64,000 bases of DNA from JAZKDW01 sp040387375 (GCA_040387375.1 JAZKDW010000043.1:41013-105012), one strand, 5' to 3'; shown: positions 43,693 through 53,036, numbered from the stretch's first letter. Notes: a model not told the origin generated them from the letters alone. Numbers and translations are program-made.

Positions 43693-45255
43693 ATGACCTA
43701 CCCCGCCCTCGCACCGCCCACCCTCGGCACCCTGCTGCTGCGTGCCCTGGCGCGATACCCGCAGCGCACCGCTTTCGCCTGGGACGGCGGTACGCTGAGC
43801 TACCGCGCCACGGCCGAGCTGATCGGCCGCATGCAAAGCGTGTATGCGCAAGCCGGTCTGCAGCGCGGCCAGCGCGTCTGCATGCTGACGTCCAACCTGG
43901 CCACGGCCTGGTGTGCCGGCATGGCGGCGCTGTGCAACGGCATGGCCATCACCTGGCTGCATCCGATCGGCTCGCGCGAGGATCACCTGTTTCAGCTCGC
44001 GGACTTTGACACCGATGTCCTGATAGTCGATGCGGCGGTGCACGGCGCACGCGGCGGCGAACTGGCCGCGGCACGGCCCGGCCTGCGTGCGGTGTACACG
44101 ATGGGACCGGCGGACTTCGGGCAAGACTTGCTGGCGGCGGCGGAACGGGCCGGCAGCTGCACGCCCAGAGACCTTGCGTTCTGCGACGACCTTTCGATCA
44201 TCAATTACACCGGCGGCACCACGGGCCGCTCGAAGGGCGCCGCACGCGACCATACCGGCTACTCGTCCCTGCTGATGAATGTGATGGCCGATTTCGAACT
44301 GCCAGCCAACCCGCGCTACCTGCTTGTCGCCCCGATGACCCATGTAGCCGGCTCGAAGATCCAGCCGGTGCTCACGCGCGGCGGCACGGTGTACCTGATG
44401 AACGGCTTCGTGCCGGACCGCATTTTCGAGACCATCGCGCGCAACTCGATCAACATGACGCTGCTGGTGCCGACAATGATCTATGCCTTGCTGGACAACC
44501 CCGGCATGGACCGCGCCGACCTGTCCTCGCTCGAACTGCTGCTGTACGGCGCCTCACCGATGTCGCCCAGCCGGCTGATCGAAGGCCTGGAACGGCTGGG
44601 GCCGGTATTCTCCCAGCTGTACGGCCAGACCGAAGGATATCCGCTGTCAGTGCTGGGCCGCGCCGACCACGACGCCAAACATCCGGAACTGTTCGCCTCC
44701 TGTGGCCAGGCTACGGCGGGCACGACCCTGTGCCTGCTCGACGACGATGGCCAGCAGGTTGCCGCCGGCGAAGTTGGCGAACTCTGTGCGCGGGCGCCGC
44801 ACGTGATGCAGCGCTACCTCAACCTGCCCGAATTAAGCGCTGAAACCCTGAAGGACGGCTGGCTGCATACCGGCGACATGGCGCGCGCCGACGAACGCGG
44901 ATATCTATACATCGTCGACCGCAAGAAGGACATGGTGATATCGGGCGGATTCAACATCTACTCACGCGATGTCGAGGACGTCATCTCGACACACGCCGGC
45001 GTTGCCAGCGTGGCCGTGATCGGCGTCCCCGATCCCAAGTGGGGAGAAGCCGTGGTCGCGATCGTGACCCGGCGTGCTGGCGCCACCGTAACGGCCGACG
45101 ACCTGGTGCAACTGGTCAAGGAGCACAAGGGTTCGCTGTACGCGCCCAAGCGCATCGAGTTCGTGGACAGCCTGGCTGTGACAAGCTTGGGCAAGATCGA
45201 CAAGAAAACCTTGCGCGCACGTTATTGGGAAGGCCAGGAACGGCAGGTCGGATGA
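43693..45255 (+). CDS. AMP-dependent acyl-CoA synthetase
   Basis: AAGGAG lies six bases before ATG 43693, giving 520 aa. The P-loop is NYTGGTTGRSKGAARDH, then YGQTEGYPLSVLG, GWLHTGDMARADERGYLYIVDRKKDMVISGGFNIYSRDVEDVI and the C-terminal catalytic Lys in SLGKIDKKTLR. It activates a carboxylic acid with ATP and CoA. The lid and hinge motifs are intact. The gene is followed after 81 bases by a PaaG-like isomerase gene, so the two may form a small activation/degradation operon opposite the LCAD-like dehydrogenase. Confidence 0.92.
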   Translation: MTYPALAPPTLGTLLLRALARYPQRTAFAWDGGTLSYRATAELIGRMQSVYAQAGLQRGQRVCMLTSNLATAWCAGMAALCNGMAITWLHPIGSREDHLFQLADFDTDVLIVDAAVHGARGGELAAARPGLRAVYTMGPADFGQDLLAAAERAGSCTPRDLAFCDDLSIINYTGGTTGRSKGAARDHTGYSSLLMNVMADFELPANPRYLLVAPMTHVAGSKIQPVLTRGGTVYLMNGFVPDRIFETIARNSINMTLLVPTMIYALLDNPGMDRADLSSLELLLYGASPMSPSRLIEGLERLGPVFSQLYGQTEGYPLSVLGRADHDAKHPELFASCGQATAGTTLCLLDDDGQQVAAGEVGELCARAPHVMQRYLNLPELSAETLKDGWLHTGDMARADERGYLYIVDRKKDMVISGGFNIYSRDVEDVISTHAGVASVAVIGVPDPKWGEAVVAIVTRRAGATVTADDLVQLVKEHKGSLYAPKRIEFVDSLAVTSLGKIDKKTLRARYWEGQERQVG

Positions 45256-45336
45256 TACGCTGACACCTGCTCCGGCAAGACGGCGATCACCGCGTTTTGC
45301 CGGCATTCATGTTCACTCATTACAAACCGGATTTCC

Positions 45337-46122
45337 ATGAACAACCCAGACGCTCCTGTCATCCTGCGCCGTGAAGGCGCCGTCGCCTACCTGATAATGA
45401 ATCGCCCGGCCAGCCTGAATGCCTTCGATATCCCGGCTTCCCTGGCGTTTCATGCCTGTTGCGTGGAACTGGCATCCGATACCAGCGTGCGCGCGGTGGT
45501 GCTGAAAGGCGAAGGAAAGACCTTCGGTGTCGGCGGCAACTTGGGCATCCTGCGCGACGATTCCGTCGTCACCGCGATGGAGCTGCTGGAACCGATGCAT
45601 CAGGCAATCAAGCTGCTGGCAGGCCTGAATGCGCCGGTGATCGCCAGCCTGCATGGCAGCGTGGCCGGAGGAAGCCTCAGCCTGTCGATGGCATGCGACC
45701 TGGCGATTGCCGCGGATACCGCGCGCTTCAACCTGGCTTATGTCAACGTCGCGGTGAACTGCGATGGCGGTGGTTCATGGCACCTGCCGCGACTGGTGGG
45801 GCTGCGCAATGCGATGGCGATCGCCCTGCTTGGCGAAACCTTCGATGCGCAGGAGGCGCTGCGGCTGGGTCTGGTGAACCGCGTGGTGCCGGCGGCGGAA
45901 CTGGAGCAGGCTACGGATGCGCTGGCGCAACGGCTGGCCAATGGGCCTACGCTGGCGGTTGGACGCATGAAACGGCTGCTGCGGGAATCGCTGGATAATG
46001 ATCTGGCGACGCAGCTGGATCTGGAGCGGGAGTGTTTTCGGGGTAGTGCGGGAACGGCTGATTTTGCCGAGGCGCTGGATGCGTTTTTCTCGAAGCGGGC
46101 GCCGCGGTTTCAGGGGAAGTGA
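45337..46122 (+). CDS. Enoyl-CoA hydratase/isomerase, PaaG-like
   Basis: The 261-aa crotonase-fold protein has the oxyanion loop LHGSVAGGSLSLSMACDLAIAA. Neither of the two Glu of classical hydratases is present (VAGGSLSLS, LAYVNVAVN). D143 in NCDGGGSWHLPRLVG matches the single Asp of PaaG. PaaG isomerises the ring epoxide of phenylacetyl-CoA and related double bonds. An isomerase rather than a simple hydratase role is therefore likely. The start is ATG 45337. Confidence 0.87.
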   Translation: MNNPDAPVILRREGAVAYLIMNRPASLNAFDIPASLAFHACCVELASDTSVRAVVLKGEGKTFGVGGNLGILRDDSVVTAMELLEPMHQAIKLLAGLNAPVIASLHGSVAGGSLSLSMACDLAIAADTARFNLAYVNVAVNCDGGGSWHLPRLVGLRNAMAIALLGETFDAQEALRLGLVNRVVPAAELEQATDALAQRLANGPTLAVGRMKRLLRESLDNDLATQLDLERECFRGSAGTADFAEALDAFFSKRAPRFQGK

Positions 46123-46138
46123 TCGACACTTCAAATGC

Positions 46139-46480
46139 TCAGCTTGCCTTGGCTTTTTCAACTTTTACGGCTTTTGCTTTGACTTTAATCTTTCGAACAG
46201 TTGATTTTTCTGTTTTATCCCCATCCTCTTTCTCCAGATCTTGCTTGGCACCAGGCGCATGATCACGAAAATTCACAGAGGGAAGAATTATTTGGCCATA
46301 CCAGGACCGACTGGTTATATTTGATACCATCTCTCTAATAATTCCATACAACATTGAAGCTGCATTTACCAGGCCTACATCGAGTCGCTGTTTTGGATCA
46401 CGCTTGAATTTGTCGCCGAGTGAGGGAGCCTGCTCTGTTTTCCGCCACCTGGTCAGAGGCTCATGTCTTTCCCTATGCAC
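46139..46480 (-). CDS. Hypothetical protein, doubtful
   Basis: A 113-residue frame starting at GTG 46480, with GAGG only three to four bases upstream. The last 30 residues are Lys/Glu/Val/Ala-rich (KIKVKAKAVKVEKAKAS), a basic tail as in small DNA- or granule-binding proteins. The middle reads NAASMLYGIIREMVSNI. The stretch is more AT-rich than its neighbours. It fills most of the otherwise empty 46123-46545 interval, in which nothing else is recognised. It may be a real orphan gene or a chance frame. Confidence 0.4.
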   Translation of the reverse strand: MHRERHEPLTRWRKTEQAPSLGDKFKRDPKQRLDVGLVNAASMLYGIIREMVSNITSRSWYGQIILPSVNFRDHAPGAKQDLEKEDGDKTEKSTVRKIKVKAKAVKVEKAKAS

Positions 46481-46545
46481 TCAGCCCTCAGCGCATTTCG
46501 TCAGGCATGGTGATTCACACATAAACAATCCTCAGCAAATAAATC

Positions 46546-46908
46546 ATGAAAAACAGTTCAAAAGGCGGCCTCGTATATTCCACCGATGTCGGACGGACAT
46601 GTCCCGAATGCCGGCTTGCAATCGCGGAGTGCGTCTGCAAGGCCAGCGCCAGGGCTAAGCCTGCAGCCGACGGCGTGGTGCGAGTGTCACGCGAGACCAA
46701 GGGCCGGGGCGGCAAAAGCGTGACCGTCATCAGGGGATTGGCGCTCGATTCCATTGCACTAGCCATGCTTGGCAAGCAGTTACGCACGGCCTGCGGTTCT
46801 GGCGGGACAGTCAAGGATCGCGTGATTGAAATCCAGGGCGACCATTGCGACCTGGTCATGGAAACGCTTGGAAAGCACGGTCATGAAGCGAAGCGGGCTG
46901 GCGGCTGA
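46546..46908 (+). CDS. SUI1/YciH-family translation factor
   Basis: The 120-aa protein has an N-terminal CPECRLAIAECVC (two Cys pairs, possible zinc site) and the SUI1 fold: VRVSRETKGRGGKSVTVIRGL, LGKQLRTACGSGGTVKDRVIEIQGDH. YciH/eIF1-like proteins discriminate start codons in vitro. The start ATG lies in AT-rich sequence without a good ribosome binding site. It stands alone between the doubtful gene and the DUF4239 gene. Confidence 0.9.
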   Translation: MKNSSKGGLVYSTDVGRTCPECRLAIAECVCKASARAKPAADGVVRVSRETKGRGGKSVTVIRGLALDSIALAMLGKQLRTACGSGGTVKDRVIEIQGDHCDLVMETLGKHGHEAKRAGG

Positions 46909-47028
46909 AACCTGAAGCGGTTCGAGATTCACTGATTCCAGACAAGGCAAGACGAAAGGGCCACAGCCACAATTGTGATCAGGTGGAAATCACTCTAGTG
47001 GTGCCGAAGCAATACGCAGGATCCGACC

Positions 47029-47811
47029 ATGCTGAACTATCTGGCCGCGCTACCCTCCCCCCTCCAGATAGCCCTCCATGTGGTCGGCTCCTTGTTGCTC
47101 ACGTATCTGCTGATGGAGTTGATACATAGGGCGATCTCCTTCGACGTGCGGCGCCAGCATAATGACGTCATTGGATTCATCATCGGCGTGGTGGCGGTGT
47201 TTTATGGCCTGATCATCGCTTCCGTGCTGGTTATCGGCATCAGCCGCTTCGACCATGCGCAGCAGGTGGTGGAGAACGAGGCGAACCTGATCGGCGATGT
47301 CGTGCGCAACGCGAGGGCGATTTCGCCACAAATTGAAGGCCCGGTGAAACACCTGGCCGTGCAATACCTGGACGACATCATCTCGAAGGAATGGCCTGCG
47401 CAGAGGCAAGGGCAAAGAACCATCCTGGGGCTGCAGACGCTGACCGAACTCACACAGGCGATCAGCCGCTACGAGCCGCGGAACCAGCGCGAGATTGCAT
47501 ACTACGCACAGCTGGTGCAGACTATGAACAAGCTGTACGACGCCCGGCGCGAGCGAATTTTTCTCGCGGGTGAAGGAATCGGCAGCGAGGTATGGGCCGT
47601 CACCCTGGCGGGCGGCATCCTCACCATTTGTTTTGCGCTTCTGTTCGGCATCCGGAACCGCAGGGTACACTTCCTGCTGGCCTCGTTGCTGGCTGTTTCC
47701 CTTGCGCTGATCTTCGCGCTGGTAGCGATCTTTGACAGGCCGTTTCAAGGAGACATGGCGGCTTCCAACCAGCCATACCGGTTGATACGCCAGCAGGTTG
47801 CGCCGAATTAG
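47029..47811 (+). CDS. DUF4239 membrane protein
   Basis: The 260-aa protein has two N-terminal membrane segments (LQIALHVVGSLLLTYLLM and GFIIGVVAVFYGLIIASVLVIG), a soluble helical part with EANLIGDVVRNARAI, and two more segments near the C terminus (WAVTLAGGILTICFALLFGI, FLLASLLAVSLALIFALVAI). This is the DUF4239 arrangement, a family related to bestrophin-like channels. It sits in the inner membrane; the transported ion is unknown. The DUF1810 gene starts 13 bases after it. Confidence 0.85.
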   Translation: MLNYLAALPSPLQIALHVVGSLLLTYLLMELIHRAISFDVRRQHNDVIGFIIGVVAVFYGLIIASVLVIGISRFDHAQQVVENEANLIGDVVRNARAISPQIEGPVKHLAVQYLDDIISKEWPAQRQGQRTILGLQTLTELTQAISRYEPRNQREIAYYAQLVQTMNKLYDARRERIFLAGEGIGSEVWAVTLAGGILTICFALLFGIRNRRVHFLLASLLAVSLALIFALVAIFDRPFQGDMAASNQPYRLIRQQVAPN

Positions 47812-47824
47812 CCGGGAGTGTGGA

Positions 47825-48250
47825 TTGGATGATCCTTTCAATTTGCAGCGCTTTGTTTTTGCCCAGCAACCGGTAGTCGACAATGTGCTCGACGAACTAC
47901 ACGCCGGCCGCAAGCAAAGCCATTGGATGTGGTTTGTATTCCCGCAAATAAGAGGATTGGGCCATAGCGCCATGGCACAGAAGTTTGCAATCGCCTCTCT
48001 TGAGGAAGCCAGGGCGTATCTGCTGCATCCCATCCTTGGCATGAGGTTACGAGAATGCAGCCGTATTGTTGCAGACACAGAGGGACGCTCAATCAATGAA
48101 ATATTTGGCGATCCTGACGACATGAAATTCCATTCCTGCATGACCTTGTTCTCAAAGGCGACAGAGGATAATGAAATTTTCAGGCAATGTCTACGCAAGT
48201 ATTTTTCTGGCCAGGAAGATCCTCACACCCTGGCGCTGATTGGCGCCTGA
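47825..48250 (+). CDS. DUF1810 family protein
   Basis: The start is taken as TTG 47825, with GGGAG six bases upstream, because the family begins with DDPFNLQRFVFAQ. This gives 141 aa with HWMWFVFPQIRGLGHSAMAQKFAIASLEEARAYLLHPILG and DDMKFHSCMTLFS, typical of DUF1810. It is a small soluble protein of unknown role. It may be co-transcribed with the DUF4239 gene. Confidence 0.87.
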   Translation: MDDPFNLQRFVFAQQPVVDNVLDELHAGRKQSHWMWFVFPQIRGLGHSAMAQKFAIASLEEARAYLLHPILGMRLRECSRIVADTEGRSINEIFGDPDDMKFHSCMTLFSKATEDNEIFRQCLRKYFSGQEDPHTLALIGA

Positions 48251-48434
48251 ATATTCTTGCATTGGGAAGACCATCCCAACTTCCTTTTCAAAGTACCAGC
48301 CGGCGTATGCAAACTAAGCGCGTCCGGTGATGTCATAGGAGATACGCCGAAACTGCATCAGTTTCAATCAGTGTAGTCATTCTTGATTGCTGCACCTGAT
48401 GCCTGGGCGGAATTTCAGCACTGAGGAGGCGATC

Positions 48435-48794
48435 GTGAAGCGCCGCAAAGCCATTTTATTCGGCTTCGCCATTGTCGCGATGATTGCCAGCGGTTCGTCG
48501 TCGGCCAACGGACACCATCATTCTCATGGTTCAAGCGTCGGCGTCATTTTCAGCATACCGCTCACCGCCCCCTATTACTATCCGCCCAGCTATTCATATC
48601 CATCCTATTTTTATCCCGGACCGCCCGTCGTACTAGCGCCTGCCGCGCCGACGATTTACATCGAGCAGGAAAACCAAGCCAGGTCAACCAGCTACTGGTA
48701 TTACTGCGGAAATCCGCAGGGCTATTATCCGTATGTGAGAAATTGCACGGAAAACTGGCAGCCAGTTGCGCCGCAATCCCCGCCGCCACAATGA
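48435..48794 (+). CDS. Hypothetical exported His/Tyr-rich protein
   Basis: GTG 48435 has GAGGAGG five bases upstream and gives 119 aa (VKRRKAILFGFAIVAMIASG). A signal peptide ends near SANG, followed by HHHSHGSS and a Pro/Tyr-rich stretch. The C terminus WYYCGNPQGYYPYVRNC matches small betaproteobacterial envelope proteins that share a Trp-Tyr-Tyr-Cys box. Metal binding by the His cluster is possible. A glycine-zipper lipoprotein gene follows after nine bases. Confidence 0.75.
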   Translation: MKRRKAILFGFAIVAMIASGSSSANGHHHSHGSSVGVIFSIPLTAPYYYPPSYSYPSYFYPGPPVVLAPAAPTIYIEQENQARSTSYWYYCGNPQGYYPYVRNCTENWQPVAPQSPPPQ

Positions 48795-48803
48795 AAGGAG
48801 GAC

Positions 48804-49325
48804 ATGGCCATGTCACCCGCATTGACAATTGCCCCGCTCCTTGCCGTCTTGTCACTTGCTGCGTGCACCAGCATGCCGAGCGGCCCCAACGTTCTTGTTC
48901 TTCCTGGCAGCGGAAAGAATTTTAATCAGTTTCGCGGCGAGGATTTTCAGTGCCGGCAATTCGCGCAGTGGCAACTGGGCGGGACGAGCCCCAGCCTGGC
49001 ATCCAGCGACAGTATCGTCCGCAGCGCCGCCCTCGGTACGCTCCTGGGCGCTGTTGCAGGCGCAGCAGCAGATGGAAGCCATGGCGCCGGCGTCGGCGCC
49101 GGCGCCGGTTTTGCGCTGGGCGGCTTGAGCGGGACAGGCGCCGGCCAGGCCTCCGCTTATGGCGTACAACAGCGTTATGATCACGCGTACATGCAATGCA
49201 TGTACGCGAGCGGCAACCGTATTCCCGTTTCTGCCGGTTTCGCGAGTGAGCCGCACCAGAGCTGGGCTTATCCACCGCCGCCCCCGCCTGCCGGCATGCC
49301 ACCTGCCGGTTCACCTCAGCGTTGA
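48804..49325 (+). CDS. Glycine-zipper lipoprotein
   Basis: The 173-aa protein has a lipobox LAACTS at about residue 22. It then has GEDFQCRQFAQWQLGG and a Gly/Ala-rich stretch (about 75-110, LGTLLGAVAGAAADGSHGAGVGAGAGFALGGLSG) typical of glycine zippers, followed by YDHAYMQCMYASGNRIP and a Pro-rich tail. AAAGGAGG lies before the ATG. It is predicted to be an outer-membrane lipoprotein inserted through the zipper. It forms a pair with the exported protein before it. Confidence 0.85.
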   Translation: MAMSPALTIAPLLAVLSLAACTSMPSGPNVLVLPGSGKNFNQFRGEDFQCRQFAQWQLGGTSPSLASSDSIVRSAALGTLLGAVAGAAADGSHGAGVGAGAGFALGGLSGTGAGQASAYGVQQRYDHAYMQCMYASGNRIPVSAGFASEPHQSWAYPPPPPPAGMPPAGSPQR

Positions 49326-49334
49326 TGCACGCTA

Positions 49335-49577
49335 TCAAGGATAGTAATAATAAGGCCGGTACGGATATACCCCAACCCCACTATGTTGTGCACGCAGCCC
49401 TACCATGCAATCCCTCCAGGCATTCGTGTCAAGCATATATCCCAATTTTTCACAGGCAGGACCATACACTTGCACCATACGTTCTGCTTCTCTCACCATG
49501 TAGGCAGATTCCTGTGCCGGGGTCGTGCAAGCGGCAAGATTTCCAACGATCAAGCCAATCGCAATAGGCATACGCAT
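49335..49577 (-). CDS. Small lipoprotein
   Basis: The 80-aa protein starts MRMPIAIGLIVGNLAACTTP, with lipobox NLAAC. AGGAG lies six bases before ATG 49577. The mature part has REAERMVQVYGPACEKLGYMLDTNAWRDCMVGLRAQ and a Tyr/Pro-rich end. Two further Cys could pair. The gene converges with the glycine-zipper gene only nine bases away. Function unknown. Confidence 0.75.
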   Translation of the reverse strand: MRMPIAIGLIVGNLAACTTPAQESAYMVREAERMVQVYGPACEKLGYMLDTNAWRDCMVGLRAQHSGVGVYPYRPYYYYP

Positions 49578-49964
49578 CAATCGCTCCTTGATGAATGGCT
49601 TCTTGTGCGACAGGTTGTTTAGTTAAATAGTTTTAGTGCCTGAGCATCGCTTGCCTTGATGGAGATCACCCATGAAGTCAGTTATTAAATTTGATGACCG
49701 CATGTGTGTGTGCATATTGCTTGCACATCCTGGGCTGGCTTCAGGCGATTCCAGAGGAAGCCGGGGGGCTTGCCGGGCGCGAGTGAAACAACATTTTGTT
49801 CTCGAGCAGACGGCGCCCGACCGTAGTTGCGCCGCCTGGGTTCCCGCCTGCGCGGGAACGACGATTTTGGGGCAATCCGGAATGTAGATTGACGTCTGAG
49901 TTGCTGAATTCCGTACCATCCAAACCGAGGACGATAAAGTCCGGGTTCATGCCACTTATCGCAG
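49578..49964. other. Gene-free stretch with palindromic repeat
   Basis: The interval between the small lipoprotein and the aldehyde dehydrogenase holds a GTTCCCGC-CTGC-GCGGGAAC palindrome (49840-49859) and no gene I can support. A short plus-strand frame across it is explained by the repeat. No terminator with a good T run is visible. Confidence 0.5.
49840..49863 (-). repeat. Dispersed palindromic element, copy 1
   Basis: GTTCCCGC-CTGC-GCGGGAAC followed by GACG. The copy at 63949-63972 is the same element in inverted orientation with ATTCCCGC arms, matching 18 of 20 palindrome bases plus the GACG flank. This is the common intergenic REP-like type of betaproteobacteria. Confidence 0.8.
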
Positions 49965-51401
49965 TCACCCGATTTTCATGGTCACACACTTTACCTGCGT
50001 ATAGTGCAGTAGTGCCTCAACGCCCTTCTCCCGGCCGATTCCACTCTTCTTGTAGCCGCCAAACGGTGTTTCAACCCCGCCCGCGTAATACTCGTTTACG
50101 AAAACCTGACCGACCTGGAGCTCGGCCGACAATCGCAGGGCACGGGACAGATTGGTTGTCCATATGCCCGCGACCAGTCCGTACTCTGAATCGTTTGCGA
50201 TGCGTAGTGCTTCATCATCATCTTCGAACGGAATGATCGTCAGAACAGGGCCAAATATTTCCTCGCGCGCGATCCGCATGTCATTTTTCACTCCTGTCAG
50301 GACGACAGGACGCACATACCAACCGTTCTGCTGATCGTCACTTTCCAGAACCCCGCCTGTAAAGACGCTTGCCCCCTCCGACGTCGCCAGGTCACAATAC
50401 GATCGCACTTTTTCATACTGGGCGCGCGTGATGATCGGTCCAACCGTGGCGTCGTCTCCGCTGCCGACTTTTACCTTTTCCAGTTCGTGTCGCAGCTTGC
50501 TCAGGAAAACATCATGGATCGGGCGCTCGACCAGACATCTTGTGCCGGACGAACATGCCTGGCCCGCATTGAACAAGAAAGCTTTCATCGCCCCCTGGAC
50601 GGCCTGATCCAGGTCGGTATCGGCAAAAATGATATTTGCTGACTTGCCCCCAAGTTCAAGTCCCACTGGAATGACGCGCTGCCCTGCGACCTTGCCGATC
50701 TCCTGGCCAATCCTCAGCGAACCAGTAAAAAAAATCTTGCGAACCAGGTCATGATTGACCAATGCCGCGCCCGCTTCCGGCCCGGTGCCGGTAACGACAT
50801 TCACCACCCCTTTCGGCAGGCCGCACTCGTCAACCGCAATGCGGGCGAGCTCCAGCAAGGTCACCGAGGTAAATTCCGAAGGCTTGACAACAACGGTGTT
50901 GCCAGTGGCTAAAGCAGGTGCGATACCACGGCCAGCCTGATTCAATGGCGCGTTCCACGGCAAGATGATGCCGACAACGCCGAAGGGTTCGTGCCGCGTG
51001 AACGAGTGATAACCCGATCCAAGATCGATGGTCTGGCCATTATTATGATTTACCAATCCCGCATAAAACTCAAAGTAAGCTGCTGCGGTCTCGATGTCGG
51101 CGAGAGAATTTGGCAGGGACCTGCCAGTCTCGCGCTGATCCAGTGCCGCAAGTTTGTTACGGTGCTCCCTGATTTTCTGCGCGATCTTCGTGAGGATGCG
51201 CCCTCTGATAATCGGCCGCTGCGCCCGCCAGCTGGTCCAGGCTGCGCTGGCGCTGTCCACAGCAGCATTGGTGTCCTCCGCGGTTCCCTTCGCAATTTCA
51301 AAGGATTCCTCGCCGGTGCGCGGATCGAACTCGCGCATGGTCTGACCGTCAACCGGAGCGACAAACGCACCGTTGATGAAATGATTCCACTTCGTCTCCA
51401 T
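49965..51401 (-). CDS. Aldehyde dehydrogenase
   Basis: The start at ATG 51401 has AAGGA six bases upstream and gives 478 aa (METKWNHFINGAFVAPVDG). The NAD site GVVGIILPWNAPLNQAGRGIAPALATGN, the Glu in LELGGKSANIIF and the nucleophile Cys in FNAGQACSSGTR are all present. It oxidises an aldehyde to the acid. The in-frame ATG at 51449 gives 16 more residues that do not match the family. It is divergent from the MYG1-like gene. The aldehyde is not identified; amino-aldehyde or aromatic substrates are common in this subgroup. Confidence 0.92.
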   Translation of the reverse strand: METKWNHFINGAFVAPVDGQTMREFDPRTGEESFEIAKGTAEDTNAAVDSASAAWTSWRAQRPIIRGRILTKIAQKIREHRNKLAALDQRETGRSLPNSLADIETAAAYFEFYAGLVNHNNGQTIDLGSGYHSFTRHEPFGVVGIILPWNAPLNQAGRGIAPALATGNTVVVKPSEFTSVTLLELARIAVDECGLPKGVVNVVTGTGPEAGAALVNHDLVRKIFFTGSLRIGQEIGKVAGQRVIPVGLELGGKSANIIFADTDLDQAVQGAMKAFLFNAGQACSSGTRCLVERPIHDVFLSKLRHELEKVKVGSGDDATVGPIITRAQYEKVRSYCDLATSEGASVFTGGVLESDDQQNGWYVRPVVLTGVKNDMRIAREEIFGPVLTIIPFEDDDEALRIANDSEYGLVAGIWTTNLSRALRLSAELQVGQVFVNEYYAGGVETPFGGYKKSGIGREKGVEALLHYTQVKCVTMKIG

Positions 51402-51597
51402 CATTATTCCTTTATTGATCTGATCTTGCTGATTATCTTGTTTTTTCATGAACGGAACGGCGCCTGGTCAATTGCAAGGGCCAATACCCCTATCCCGATT
51501 TTATAACGAAGCGGTCGCTGATATCCACCCGTACCCCAGGCCCGGTCCGGTAGAATGCCTCACCCGCATACCCCTGGCCTTTTACCCTGGTACCTAC

Positions 51598-52536
51598 ATG
51601 ATCATCGCCACCCATTCCGGAAAATTCCACGCAGACGATGTCTGGGCAGTCGCCGTACTCGACCTGCTCTTCCCCGACTGCAGCCTCATCCGCACCCGTG
51701 ACGCCGAGCAGATCCGCAATGCGGATTTCGCCGTCGATGTCGGCGGCATATGGGATCCGCAAACCGGCCGCTTCGATCATCATCAAAAGGGATTTGAAGG
51801 CGCGCGGGAATCGGGTGTGGTGTATGCCAGCGCAGGCCTGGTGTGGAAGGAGCATGGCGCACGCTGCGTGATGACAGTGGCACGCGCTTCTACCGGACAT
51901 GAACTTTCCCTCAGCGACGCGCAGGACATTGCCTACGCCATCGACAATGACCTGGTGCAGTACCTCGACATGTCCGATACCGGCGCGGCGAAAAGTGCGC
52001 CCGGCGGATATGGATTGTCGGCCATCATTTCAGGCTTCAATCCGAACTGGCTCGATGAACAGCGTGCGCGCAATGCCGCGGACGCCGACCAGTTGCGGAT
52101 GAATCAATTCCGGCGCGCGATGGAATTTGTCACCGATATCCTGGTTAACGGCGTTAAATACCGCGTCAGCGCCATGCTCGCGGTAAACCAGGTGCGGCAA
52201 TCGGAATTGCTCGAAGGGGGAAAGCTGCTGTTCCTGAAAAACAGCGCATTACCCTGGGCATCGGTGGTGCGCCGGGAAATGCCGGAGGTGCAGTTCGTCA
52301 TCAGCCATAGCATCACCGAAGGCCGCTACATGCTGCACACGGTTCCCGCGGCGGCTGACACTTTTGAAGCGCGCAAGGATTTGCCGGCCGCATGGGCAGG
52401 CTTGCGGGATGAGGGGCTGGCCAGCGTCACCGGTGTGGCTGACGCGATTTTCTGTCACAACAACCTGTTCATTGCGGCCGCCGTTTCCTACGAAGGCGTC
52501 TTAAAAATGGCCCGGCTCGCGTTGGAAGAAAGCTAA
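51598..52536 (+). CDS. MYG1 family protein (UPF0160)
   Basis: The 312-aa protein starts MIIATHSGKFHADDVWAVAVL. The metal motifs HSGKFHADD, DVGGIWDPQTGRFDHHQKGF and AIDNDLVQYLD match MYG1, which is related to DHH phosphoesterases and acts as a 3'-5' RNA exonuclease in eukaryotes. The bacterial role is unknown. It is cytoplasmic. The start is chosen by family length; an upstream extension would overlap the 5' region of the divergent aldehyde dehydrogenase gene. Confidence 0.88.
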   Translation: MIIATHSGKFHADDVWAVAVLDLLFPDCSLIRTRDAEQIRNADFAVDVGGIWDPQTGRFDHHQKGFEGARESGVVYASAGLVWKEHGARCVMTVARASTGHELSLSDAQDIAYAIDNDLVQYLDMSDTGAAKSAPGGYGLSAIISGFNPNWLDEQRARNAADADQLRMNQFRRAMEFVTDILVNGVKYRVSAMLAVNQVRQSELLEGGKLLFLKNSALPWASVVRREMPEVQFVISHSITEGRYMLHTVPAAADTFEARKDLPAAWAGLRDEGLASVTGVADAIFCHNNLFIAAAVSYEGVLKMARLALEES

Positions 52537-52556
52537 CGCCAGCATAGCAATGTTCG

Positions 52557-53036
52557 TCAAATGTTGTAATGATCGAGGGCGATCCTGGCCGATTCGGCAA
52601 GATCGGCGCCAATCAAACTGATGACCGGCTTCTCATCGGTTTTCGACGATTTTGCGTTGTGCGTTTTTGTGGCCAGTTCCTTGAGCTGCTTGCGCACGTG
52701 ACGCGCCAGCGAACTCCTCTTGTCAGACTTGCTCAATTGGTAATGCCCCTGATACCGGAATCCATCTTCGAAAACGATACGGACGTCACACTGCTCGTCT
52801 CCGGAGTCGGATGTTCTGCCTGCCCAGTTGTCAAGCACCCTGTTGGCGGCTTCGATCGACGACACCCGCGCCTTCCATGGCATGCCGTGAACGCGCTGAA
52901 TTACTATCCGCGAAATATCAACTTTTTCGCATACGCTGTTATCCACTGCTTCCTTCCTCTTGAAAAGATATCCCGGGAACTTAAATGATGCCGGTTTGAC
53001 GATTTTCAAGGCGTACTGTCTGCCGGCGGCGAACAC
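52557..53036 (-). CDS. Hypothetical protein
   Basis: A frame of 159 residues starting at GTG 53036; the true start may be internal. The recognisable part is ISRIVIQRVHGMPWKARVSSIEAANRVLDNWAGR, then CDVRIVFEDGFRYQGHYQLSKSDKRSSLARHVRKQLKELA. It resembles small soluble betaproteobacterial proteins of unknown function. It converges with the MYG1-like gene (20 bases apart). Confidence 0.6.
   Translation of the reverse strand: MFAAGRQYALKIVKPASFKFPGYLFKRKEAVDNSVCEKVDISRIVIQRVHGMPWKARVSSIEAANRVLDNWAGRTSDSGDEQCDVRIVFEDGFRYQGHYQLSKSDKRSSLARHVRKQLKELATKTHNAKSSKTDEKPVISLIGADLAESARIALDHYNI

Noticed and set aside
49672..49887. Short plus-strand frame with an ATG and GGAG upstream
   Set aside because: Its last third is just the translated palindromic repeat; no family and no conservation argument.
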